Of a DNA stretch of 64,000 bases, positions 57,833 to 64,000 are shown piece after piece. Below the pieces are notes generated by a model, which saw nothing but the letters and a program-made list of their open reading frames with translations, was not told the origin of the DNA and made no database searches. Position numbers and translations under genes: made by a program. Every line of letters starts with the position of its first letter. The first letter of the stretch is position 1. This DNA is from Variovorax boronicumulans (lineage in GTDB: Bacteria > Pseudomonadota > Gammaproteobacteria > Burkholderiales > Burkholderiaceae_C): positions 62,001 to 126,000 of the forward strand of contig NZ_VEDO01000012.1 of assembly GCF_007677875.1 (NCBI RefSeq), written 5' to 3'.

Positions 57833-58390
57833 TCAGGCCGCGGCCAGTGTCGGCTTGCTGCTCTTGGCAGCGCCCGCGCCGAAGCTGATCTCGCCCGAGA
57901 TCTGGCCGCCTTCCTCGATCACGACCTTGCCATAGCGGATCTTGCCGTTGACCTTGCCGGTGGCGTAAACCACGAGCTTTTCGCGCACCACGAGGTCGCC
58001 GTCGAAGGCACCGCGGATCTCGGCCAGGTCGACCTCGGCCGAGCCCTTGAACGCGCCCTGCTCGGCGATCTGCATCATGCGCGAGTCCATCGTGGCCTCG
58101 ACCGTGCCCTCGACCACCAGCGTATCGCAGTCCGTGATCTCCACGCCCTTAAGCTTGATGTTGGGACCGACGATGAGCTTGCTGCCGGGCTCCTGCGTGG
58201 CGGTGCTGACGGGGGCGCTGGCACTGCTGCCGGGCGCCGACGGAGTGGTCGCGGAAGAGGCCATGTTGCTGCTGGACGAAGTGGTGGAAGAGGACGAGTG
58301 CTGCAACGCCGAGGTGTTGTTGAACGTGCTCGGCCGGGTGTTCAGGGGCTCGTTCTCACGCTTGCCGAAAAAGGGGGATTGCAGGGCCAC
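57833..58390 (-). CDS. Bactofilin-type polymer-forming cytoskeletal protein
   Basis: A 185-residue protein. A flexible Ser/Thr-rich N-terminus (SSSSTTSSSSNMASSATTP) precedes the bactofilin beta-helix: SKLIVGPNIKLKGVEITDCDTLVVEGTVEATM...GAFKGSAEVDLAEIRGAFDGDLVVREKLVVYATGKVNGKIRYGKVVIEEGGQISGEI (order shown by blocks). Bactofilins form membrane-associated filaments in cell shape, stalk or motility functions. Start: GTG at 58390, with GGAG 8 bases upstream; a TTG at 58408 (AGGA 7 bases upstream) would add six residues and is nearly as good. No partner peptidase gene is adjacent. Confidence 0.87.
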   Translation of the reverse strand: MALQSPFFGKRENEPLNTRPSTFNNTSALQHSSSSTTSSSSNMASSATTPSAPGSSASAPVSTATQEPGSKLIVGPNIKLKGVEITDCDTLVVEGTVEATMDSRMMQIAEQGAFKGSAEVDLAEIRGAFDGDLVVREKLVVYATGKVNGKIRYGKVVIEEGGQISGEISFGAGAAKSSKPTLAAA

Positions 58391-58525
58391 TGGGCGTTCT
58401 CCGATCAAAACTCCATCCTAGGGGAAGCCGCCGGAGAAACGGCAAAAGACGCATGCAACTTCTGTAACCCGAAGAAAGCAGCACCAAGGCGGGCAGCACG
58501 CACCAAGGCCGCGTGTGGCGGCGGC

Positions 58526-58608
58526 TTTGTACGCACTTCTTCGGTGCTCTTTGTACGCATTTCGGCGCGGCCCTTGCGTACAAACGTGGCATGGGCTTTG
58601 CGTACGGC
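58526..58608. promoter_or_regulatory. Array of four GTAC-centred operator sites before the ABC importer operon
   Basis: TTTGTACGCA occurs at 58526-58535 and 58550-58559. Its reverse complement TGCGTACAAA is at 58575-58584, and a partial copy TGCGTACGGC at 58599-58608. The GTAC centres are 24, 25 and 24 bases apart. This regular array upstream of an operon that encodes its own GntR protein (62954-63661) is the probable regulator-binding region, and argues for a translation start at or after 58609. Confidence 0.7.
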
Positions 58609-59637
58609 ATGGCCATGCCTCCTGCCGCCCTCTCTCCCAGCAGCGCGCCCCGGCCCGTGGCCGTGGAACTCGTGGCCCTGACCAAACGCTATGCGCAGGG
58701 CCAGCCGGCCGTGGACAGCATCGATCTGCGCATTGCGAGCGGCAGCTACTGCTGTCTGTTGGGGCCGTCGGGCTGCGGCAAGAGCACCACGCTGCGCATG
58801 ATCGCGGGCCACGAGACCGTGAGCAGCGGCGACGTGCTGCTGGAAGACCGCAACATCACCGATCTGCCCGCGGCCGCGCGCGGTACGGCCATGATGTTCC
58901 AGAGCTTCGCGCTGTTCCCGCACCTCACGGCGCTGGACAACGTGGCGTTCAGCCTCAAGATGAAGGGCGCGCCCAAGGCCGAGCGCCAGGCCAAGGCGCA
59001 GGACCTGCTGGAACGCGTGGCCATGGGCCACCTCGCGCAGCGCAAGCCCGGCGAGCTGTCGGGCGGCCAGCAGCAGCGCGTGGCACTCGCGCGTGCGCTG
59101 ATCACCCAGCCCAAAGTGCTGCTGCTGGACGAGCCGCTCTCCGCGCTCGACCCCTTCCTGCGCATCCAGATGCGCGCCGAACTGCGCCGCTGGCAGAAGG
59201 AACTGGGCCTGACCTTCATCCACGTCACACACTCGCAGGAAGAGGCGATGGCGCTGGCCGACACCATGGTCGTCATGAACCACGGCCTGATCGAGCAGGT
59301 CGGTTCGCCGCACGAGGTCTACAACAAGCCGGCAACAGAGTTCATCGCGCGCTTCATGGGCGGGCACAACGTACTGCAGACCCCCGCCGGCAAGATCGCC
59401 GTGCGCAACGACCACATGCGCATCGCGGCCGATGGCGACGGCATCGCCGCCACCGTCACCGATGTCGAGTACCAGGGCACCTACGTGCTGCTGGGCCTGG
59501 ATGCCGAGAACGCCGACGGGCGCACCGGCGTCTCGGTGATGCTGCCCGAATCGGTCTTCGCCGACCGTCCCTACGCCCTGGGCGAGAACGTGCACTTGTC
59601 CTGGGCCGCGCCACACGCGCACGCGCTCGCCGCCTGA
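58609..59637 (+). CDS. ABC transporter ATP-binding protein (PotA-like)
   Basis: A 342-residue ATPase for a spermidine/putrescine-type importer. Walker A GPSGCGKST (52-60), the Q-loop MMFQSFALFPHLTALDNVAF, signature LSGGQQQR, Walker B VLLLDEPLSALD and the His switch HVTHSQEEAMAL are intact; a TOBE-like C-terminal domain follows. The start is placed at ATG 58609, after the operator array; ATG 58615 or 58591 cannot be excluded, and no clear ribosome site was seen. It is the first gene of a six-gene rightward operon. Confidence 0.93.
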   Translation: MAMPPAALSPSSAPRPVAVELVALTKRYAQGQPAVDSIDLRIASGSYCCLLGPSGCGKSTTLRMIAGHETVSSGDVLLEDRNITDLPAAARGTAMMFQSFALFPHLTALDNVAFSLKMKGAPKAERQAKAQDLLERVAMGHLAQRKPGELSGGQQQRVALARALITQPKVLLLDEPLSALDPFLRIQMRAELRRWQKELGLTFIHVTHSQEEAMALADTMVVMNHGLIEQVGSPHEVYNKPATEFIARFMGGHNVLQTPAGKIAVRNDHMRIAADGDGIAATVTDVEYQGTYVLLGLDAENADGRTGVSVMLPESVFADRPYALGENVHLSWAAPHAHALAA

Positions 59638-59679
59638 TTCCCTTTCATCCACCCCTGCCACCGATTGGAGAGACGACCC

Positions 59680-60945
59680 ATGTCCGAGAACACCACTTCC
59701 TGCGGCCTGCAGCGCCGCGCCCTGCTCAAAGGCACGGCCGGCATCCTGGCCACGGGCACCGCGCCCTTCGTGCACGCGCAGGAGCCCATCGTGCTGCGCT
59801 ACCTGGGCACGGCCGTGAACCAGGACAAGGCCATCGCCGAGAAGTTCAAGGCCGACACCGGCATCACCATCCAGTACGTGGCCGTCACCACCGACGACGT
59901 GACCAAGCGCGCCGTCACCGCGCCCAACAGTTTCGACCTGATCGACACCGAGTACTTCTCGCTCAAGAAGATCGTGCCCACCGGCAACCTGAAGGGCATC
60001 GACACCAAGCGGATCAAGAACGCCGACAAGATCACCACACTGTTCACCACCGGCACCGTGGGCGGCAAGGCCGTGGGCGACCAGGGCACGGCCCCCAAGA
60101 AGGTGATCTTCCTGGAGGGCGAGAAGAGCAAGGTGTTCGCCAAGAGCCCCACGCAGTTCATGAGCCTGATCCCCACGGTCTACAACGCCGACACGCTGGG
60201 CATCCGCCCCGACCTGATCAAGCGCCCGATCGACTCATGGGCCGAACTGTTGAACCCCGAGTTCAAGGGCAAGGCCGCGATCCTGAACATCCCCTCCATC
60301 GGCATCATGGACGCGGCCATGGTGGTGGAGGCCAAGGGCCTGTACAAGTATCCCGACAAGGGCAACATGACCAAGAAGGAGATCGACCTCACGATCAAGA
60401 CCTTGATCGAAGCCAAGAAGGCCGGCCAGTTCCGCGCGCTGTGGAAGGACTTCAACGAGTCGGTCAACCTGATGTCCTCGGGCGAGGTGGTGATCCAGTC
60501 CATGTGGAGCCCTGCCGTCACGGCCGTGCGCACCAAGGGCATCGCCTGCAACTTCCAGCCGCTCAAGGAAGGCTACCGCGCCTGGGCCGCCGGCTTCGGC
60601 CTGCCGGCCACGCTGTCGGGCAGGAAGCTCGATGGCGCCTACGAGTTCATCAACTGGTTCCTGGACGGCTGGGCCGGTGCGTACCTGAACCGCCAGGGCT
60701 ACTACAGCGCCGTGCTGGACACCGCCAAGGCCAAGATGGAAGCCTACGAGTGGGCCTACTGGATGGAAGGCAAGCCCGCCGAGAAGGACATCAAGGCGCC
60801 CAACGGCGAATTGCTGGCCAAGGCCGGATCGGTGCGCGACGGTGGCTCCTACGAGCAGCGCATGGGCGGCATCGCCTGCTGGAACGCGCTCATGGACGAG
60901 AACACCTACATGGTCCAGAAGTGGAACGAGTTCGTCGCAGCCTGA
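59680..60945 (+). CDS. ABC transporter periplasmic substrate-binding protein (PotD-like)
   Basis: A 421-residue extracellular solute-binding protein. LQRRALLKGTAGILATGTAP is a twin-arginine-type signal (RRALLKG). The mature protein starts near QEPIVLRYLGTAVNQDKAIAEKF. FDLIDTEYFSLKKI, IDSWAELLNPEFKGKAAILNIPSIGI and AYEFINWFLDGWAGAYL match the PotD/PotF-like cluster. Downstream permeases of the same type support a full importer. The substrate may be a polyamine or another small amine or amide. Start: ATG at 59680, after TTGGAGAG. Confidence 0.92.
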   Translation: MSENTTSCGLQRRALLKGTAGILATGTAPFVHAQEPIVLRYLGTAVNQDKAIAEKFKADTGITIQYVAVTTDDVTKRAVTAPNSFDLIDTEYFSLKKIVPTGNLKGIDTKRIKNADKITTLFTTGTVGGKAVGDQGTAPKKVIFLEGEKSKVFAKSPTQFMSLIPTVYNADTLGIRPDLIKRPIDSWAELLNPEFKGKAAILNIPSIGIMDAAMVVEAKGLYKYPDKGNMTKKEIDLTIKTLIEAKKAGQFRALWKDFNESVNLMSSGEVVIQSMWSPAVTAVRTKGIACNFQPLKEGYRAWAAGFGLPATLSGRKLDGAYEFINWFLDGWAGAYLNRQGYYSAVLDTAKAKMEAYEWAYWMEGKPAEKDIKAPNGELLAKAGSVRDGGSYEQRMGGIACWNALMDENTYMVQKWNEFVAA

Positions 60946-60953
60946 ACTGAAGC

Positions 60954-61880
60954 ATGAGCGCGCCTGCCACCACCTCCCACGGTGCCCCCGCTGCAGCGCC
61001 GGGCCGCGCGATCGCGGCCTGGTGGCAGGCTGCGCCGTTCACGCTGGTCTTCGCCCTGTTCTTCCTCATCCCGCTGGCGCTGATCGGCATGGTCAGCCTG
61101 TGGGACTTCAACGAGTACGAGCTGATCCCGGACCTCACGTTCAAGAACTACGCCACCGTGTTCGAGGGCTGCCTGGCCAGCATGGCCGGCAGCGAGGACC
61201 TGTGCGTCACGCTCAAGACCTACCTGTCCACGCTCAAGTTCTCGTTCCTGGTCTGGGCCATCACGCTGGTGCTGGGCTTCGCGGTCTCGTACTTCCTGGC
61301 CTTCCACGTGCGCAGCTCGGGCATGCAGACGGCGCTGTTCGTGCTGTGCACCATCCCGTTCTGGACCAGCAACGTGATCCGCATGATCTCGTGGGTGCCG
61401 CTGCTGGGCCGCAACGGCCTGGTCAACCAGGGCCTGCAGGGCATCGGCCTCATCGACCAGCCGCTCGAATGGCTGCTGTTCTCGGACTTCTCGGTCACGC
61501 TGGCCTTCGTGCACCTCTACACGATGTTCATGATCGTGCCCATCTTCAACAGCATGATGCGCATCGACCGCAGCCTGCTGGAGGCCGCCAGCGACAGCGG
61601 CGCAAGCAGCTGGCAGACGCTGTGGAACGTGACCGTGCCGCTGTGCAAGACCGGCATCGTCATCGGCTCCATCTTCGTCATCACCATCGTGATGGGCGAC
61701 TTCGTGACCATCGGCGTCATGGGCGGCCAGCAGATCGCCTCGGTCGGCAAGATCATCCAGGTGCAGACCTCCTACCTGCAGTTCCCGCTGGCCGCGGCCA
61801 ACGCGGTGATCCTGCTGGCGGCCGTGCTCATGATCATCTGGGCGCTGACGCGCATGGTCGACATCCGGAAAGAACTCTGA
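60954..61880 (+). CDS. ABC transporter permease (PotB-like)
   Basis: A 308-residue inner-membrane protein with six hydrophobic helices (first: PFTLVFALFFLIPLALIGMV). The EAA-loop motif, which contacts the ATPase, reads EAASDSGASSWQTLWNVTVPL (about 213-233). It carries an insertion with CLASMAGSEDLC between helices 1 and 2, perhaps a disulfide-bonded periplasmic loop. Start: ATG at 60954, 8 bases after the binding-protein stop. Its stop overlaps the next start (TGATG). Confidence 0.93.
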   Translation: MSAPATTSHGAPAAAPGRAIAAWWQAAPFTLVFALFFLIPLALIGMVSLWDFNEYELIPDLTFKNYATVFEGCLASMAGSEDLCVTLKTYLSTLKFSFLVWAITLVLGFAVSYFLAFHVRSSGMQTALFVLCTIPFWTSNVIRMISWVPLLGRNGLVNQGLQGIGLIDQPLEWLLFSDFSVTLAFVHLYTMFMIVPIFNSMMRIDRSLLEAASDSGASSWQTLWNVTVPLCKTGIVIGSIFVITIVMGDFVTIGVMGGQQIASVGKIIQVQTSYLQFPLAAANAVILLAAVLMIIWALTRMVDIRKEL

Positions 61881-62764
61881 TGCAAGCGCGCATTTCTGAC
61901 GCCCGCCCAACCGGCTTCTGGCCGCTGGCCGCGGTCTTCGCCCTGTTCGTGCTGTTCATGTACGGCCCCATGGCCGTCATCGTGGCGCTGAGCTTCCAGG
62001 GCCCCGAGGGCGGCCTCGCCTTCCCGATGCGCGGCTTCTCGCTGCACTGGTTCCGCCAGCTGGCCGAAGGCCTGGGCGTGGTCGACATCGGCGCCGCACT
62101 GCGGCGGTCGCTGGGCCTGGGCGCGGCCGTCATGGTGTTCACCGTCGTGCTGTCGGTGCTGGCGGGCCTGGCCTTCCGCAAGAAGCTCCAGGGCGGCAAC
62201 GCGCTGTTCTACACCGTCGTGGCCAGCCTCATCATGCCGTCCATCATCGTCTCGCTAGGCATCGGCCTGGAGTTCCGGCTGCTGGACACCGGCATCAAGT
62301 GGTTGCTCGGCGCGCTGGGCATGGAAGACCTGCTGGAGAACTACGGCACGGCGCTGGGCCTGTTCACCTCGGCCCTGGGCGCGCACCTCACGTGGACGCT
62401 GCCCTTCGGTTTGCTGATCATGTTCGCCGTGTTCAACCGCTTCAACACCAGCTACGAGGAAGCCGCGCGCGACCTCGGCGCCACGCCCTGGCAGAGCTTC
62501 AGCCAGGTGGTGCTGCCGCTGATCGCGCCCTCGGTGGTGGGCATCGGCATGTTCGGCTTCACGCTGTCGTGGGACGAGATCGCGCGCACCTCGCAGGCCA
62601 TCGGCGACGTGAACACCTTGCCGCTGGAACTGCAGGGCCTGACCTCCACCGTCACCACGCCGGCCATCTATGCGCTGGGCACGGTGACCACCGTCGTGTC
62701 CTTTCTCGTGATGGGCCTGGCCATTGGCCTGGCCCTGCTGCTGGCGCGCCGCCGCACATCATGA
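61880..62764 (+). CDS. ABC transporter permease (PotC-like)
   Basis: A 294-residue permease with six helices (first: FWPLAAVFALFVLFMYGPMAVIVAL, ends shown). The EAA loop reads EEAARDLGATPWQSFSQVVLPL (ends shown). It would pair with the PotB-like protein to form the channel. The ATG at 61880 overlaps the upstream stop by one base, so the two permeases are translationally coupled. A hairpin (62800-62823) follows before the regulator gene. Confidence 0.93.
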   Translation: MQARISDARPTGFWPLAAVFALFVLFMYGPMAVIVALSFQGPEGGLAFPMRGFSLHWFRQLAEGLGVVDIGAALRRSLGLGAAVMVFTVVLSVLAGLAFRKKLQGGNALFYTVVASLIMPSIIVSLGIGLEFRLLDTGIKWLLGALGMEDLLENYGTALGLFTSALGAHLTWTLPFGLLIMFAVFNRFNTSYEEAARDLGATPWQSFSQVVLPLIAPSVVGIGMFGFTLSWDEIARTSQAIGDVNTLPLELQGLTSTVTTPAIYALGTVTTVVSFLVMGLAIGLALLLARRRTS

Positions 62765-62799
62765 CCAACCCCCAGTCTCCGCGCTGCGCGCTCCGCCAA

Positions 62800-62823
62800 C
62801 CCCCTTCTGCTGCGCGAAGGGGG
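62800..62823. repeat. C-rich intergenic hairpin (REP-like) between permease and regulator genes
   Basis: CCCCCTTC (62800-62807) and GAAGGGGG (62816-62823) are perfect arms around TGCTGCGC, in a 189-base gap without a gene (62765-62953). Similar CCCCCAGTCTCCGC... hairpin sequences are remembered as dispersed repeats in Comamonadaceae; only one copy was noticed here. No T-run follows, so it is more likely an mRNA-stabilising or attenuating element than a terminator. Confidence 0.45.
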
Positions 62824-62953
62824 CGCACCCAGCGGCCTGGCCGAGCCAGTTCCGCGGGTGCACTTGCATGGCCTGCTCCACGGCCTTTCGAACTGCTGCA
62901 TGCGACCAGACTTCGTGCTCCGATGTCCGCATGCTGCGCAATGGACGACTGAC

Positions 62954-63661
62954 ATGTCTTCGAGCGACACGGCGCCCACGGTCTCCGACGGCGAGATCTA
63001 CGAGCGCATGGTTTCCGCCATCCTGGACCACAAGCTGTTGCCCGGCACCAAGCTCGTGGAGGACAAGATCGCCAGCGCCTTCGGCGTCTCGCGCACGCGC
63101 GTGCGGCCCGTGCTCGTGCGCCTGGCCAACGAGCAGATCGTCACGCTCACGCCCAACCGCGGCGCCTCGGTGGCCCAGCCCACCGAGCAGGAGGCGCGCG
63201 AGGTGTTCGAGGTGCGCCGCCTGATCGAGCCGACGCTGGTGCAGCGCTTCATCGCCGTGGCGCAGCCGGCCGACATCCAGCGCCTGGCCGACTGCATCGC
63301 GGCCGAGGAAACCGCCCGCCACGCCGGCGACATGCGCCGTGCCATCCGCCAGGCCGGCGACTTCCACCTGCACATCGCGCATGCGGCCGGCCACCAGACG
63401 CTGGGCCGCATCCTGCGCGAACTGGTCTCGCGCACCTCGCTCGTGCTCATGACCTTCAGCAGCCTGCATGCGCAGGAACGCGAGGAGGCCACGGCCTGCG
63501 GCTGCCGCGAGCACCGCGTGCTGCTCGACGCCATCCGCCTGCGCGATGCGCGCGAGGCCAGCCGCTGCATGCGCAAGCACCTGGACCTGCTGGAAGCCCG
63601 CCTGGAATTCACGCCAGCCGTGGACGCACCGATCGATCTTGCAGCCGTGCTCGCTGCCTGA
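62954..63661 (+). CDS. GntR-family (FadR-type) transcriptional regulator
   Basis: A 235-residue regulator. The winged helix-turn-helix reads IYERMVSAILDHKLLPGTKLVEDKIASAFGVSRTRVRPVLVRLANE (order shown). The all-helical FCD effector domain contains EVFEVRRLIEPTLV, the metal- or ligand-binding FHLHIAHAAGH and CGCREHRVLLDAI. FCD-GntR proteins usually repress transport or catabolic operons until their carboxylate or amide ligand is present. It is the fifth gene of the importer operon, and the likely binder of the GTAC-centred array at 58526-58608. Start: ATG at 62954. Confidence 0.93.
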   Translation: MSSSDTAPTVSDGEIYERMVSAILDHKLLPGTKLVEDKIASAFGVSRTRVRPVLVRLANEQIVTLTPNRGASVAQPTEQEAREVFEVRRLIEPTLVQRFIAVAQPADIQRLADCIAAEETARHAGDMRRAIRQAGDFHLHIAHAAGHQTLGRILRELVSRTSLVLMTFSSLHAQEREEATACGCREHRVLLDAIRLRDAREASRCMRKHLDLLEARLEFTPAVDAPIDLAAVLAA

Positions 63662-63666
63662 GCACC

Positions 63667-64000
63667 ATGCGCCAGTTGCTCGTCGTCAACCCCAACACCT
63701 CGGCCGCGGTGACGGCCTTGCTGCAACAGCATGTGCAGCGCGAGGCCGGTCCTGGCGTGGTGGTGCGGAGCGTCACGGCACGCCTGGGCGCACCCTACAT
63801 CGCGTGCGAGGCCAGCAACGCCATCGCCGCGCACGCGGCGCTCGATGCCTGGGCCGCAGCACTGGCCGCGCCCGGCAGTGCGGCGCCCGGCAGTGCGGCG
63901 CCCGACGCGGTGTTGATCGGCTGCTTCGGCGACCCCGGCCTGTTCGCGCTGCGCGAGGCCAGCCCGGTGCCCGTCACGGGCCTGGCCGAAGCCGCGTTCG
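63667..64000 (+). CDS. Asp/Glu racemase-family protein (hydantoin racemase-like; 3' end outside window)
   Basis: An open frame from ATG 63667 to the window edge, 111 codons. MRQLLVVNPNTSAAVTALLQ is the family's N-terminus. CEASNAIAAHAALDAWAAAL and VLIGCFGDPGLFALREASPVPVTGLAEAA contain the first catalytic Cys in IGCFGD. This resembles hydantoin racemase and related Asp/Glu/maleate-isomerase-fold enzymes. It follows the GntR gene by 5 bases, so it belongs to the importer operon. That suggests the imported compound is a chiral hydantoin, allantoin-like or amino-acid-related molecule; the assignment is inferred. Confidence 0.88.
   Translation, partial: MRQLLVVNPNTSAAVTALLQQHVQREAGPGVVVRSVTARLGAPYIACEASNAIAAHAALDAWAAALAAPGSAAPGSAAPDAVLIGCFGDPGLFALREASPVPVTGLAEAAF
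63868..63904 (+). repeat. In-frame 15-base tandem repeat inside the racemase-family gene
   Basis: GCGCCCGGCAGTGCG is present twice in tandem (63868-63882, 63883-63897) plus a 7-base partial copy. The unit is 15 bases, so it adds five residues (APGSA) each time without shifting the frame. It lies in a surface-loop-like Ala/Pro/Gly stretch. Confidence 0.85.

Noticed and set aside
58513-58608. A longer N-terminus for the PotA-like protein starting at 58513
   Set aside because: It would be coding across four regularly spaced operator sites, and the extra residues (Cys/Phe-rich, repetitive) are not found in the family.
1-64000. CRISPR arrays, insertion sequences, phage genes, tRNA and rRNA genes
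   Set aside because: No regularly spaced repeats of CRISPR type, transposase, integrase or terminal repeats were seen, and no tRNA-like or rRNA-like sequence was recognised in the gaps. This was by eye; a covariance-model scan could still find a small RNA.

Overview
The window is GC-rich, densely coded bacterial chromosome. It looks like a betaproteobacterium of the order Burkholderiales, probably near Comamonadaceae. This rests on gene content: many Bug/TctC-type periplasmic binding proteins, many acyl-CoA dehydrogenases and acyl-CoA ligases, a beta-class glutathione S-transferase, and an mnmG-rsmG-lysE-parA-parB cluster with parS sites, as is usual near a replication origin. No rRNA, tRNA, CRISPR array, insertion sequence or phage gene was seen. 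No intergenic gap exceeds about 260 bases.

Layout. (1) 1-11578 is a CoA-thioester catabolic region: a Bug protein, a short-chain dehydrogenase, an AraC regulator, an acyl-CoA ligase, an acyl-CoA dehydrogenase, an enoyl-CoA hydratase and a lone molybdopterin hydroxylase subunit. It is interrupted by a methionine aminopeptidase/ParD-like pair and a YhcG-type nuclease. (2) 11699-22682 is mixed housekeeping and accessory genes: flavin reductase, EamA exporter, DUF1185, DUF72, acetoacetyl-CoA synthetase, AsmA, a thioesterase, cobalamin adenosyltransferase, an EF-hand protein, a subtilase with a small membrane protein, and RidA. (3) 22723-29447 is a leftward operon (two Bug proteins, acyl-CoA dehydrogenase, nitronate monooxygenase-like enzyme, acyl-CoA ligase, third Bug protein), divergent from a LysR gene. 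(4) 30494-34591 holds a nucleotidyltransferase/small-protein pair, a bile-acid-symporter-like transporter with its own LysR gene, and an orphan LivK-type binding protein. (5) 34629-39693 is a second leftward operon (DUF35 protein, SCP2-type thiolase, acyl-CoA dehydrogenase, MmgE/PrpD, short-chain dehydrogenase), divergent from an FAD-linked oxidase. (6) 41386-42870 encodes two lipoproteins. (7) 42913-49768 is the chromosome partitioning cluster: a VapBC-like module, mnmG, rsmG, lysE, parA, a hydrolase, parB and a methyltransferase. (8) 49817-58390 holds a cysteine-cluster protein, a LysR/short-chain-dehydrogenase pair, a hybrid c-di-GMP protein, a transglutaminase, GST, an old-yellow-enzyme reductase and a bactofilin. 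(9) 58609-64000 is a spermidine/putrescine-type ABC importer operon with a GntR regulator and an Asp/Glu racemase-family enzyme cut by the window end.

How it fits together. Two sets of shared promoter elements were found by eye. Three promoters around the AraC gene (1819-1878, 2976-3030, 9153-9207) have the same 54-base distance between a GCCAC box and a -10-like hexamer. They would place the dehydrogenase/Bug pair, the ligase and the hydratase/dehydrogenase pair under one activator. A separate 28-base element (23 of 28 identical) lies in the divergent gaps at 29519-29546 and 39758-39785. Each copy is 21 bases from a matching -10-like hexamer that faces the leftward operon, so operons 3 and 5 may form one LysR-controlled pathway for an unidentified organic acid. 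Other notable signals are four GTAC-centred sites at 24-25 base spacing before the ABC operon, two parS sites inside rsmG and mnmG, and a toxin-antitoxin module overlapping mnmG.
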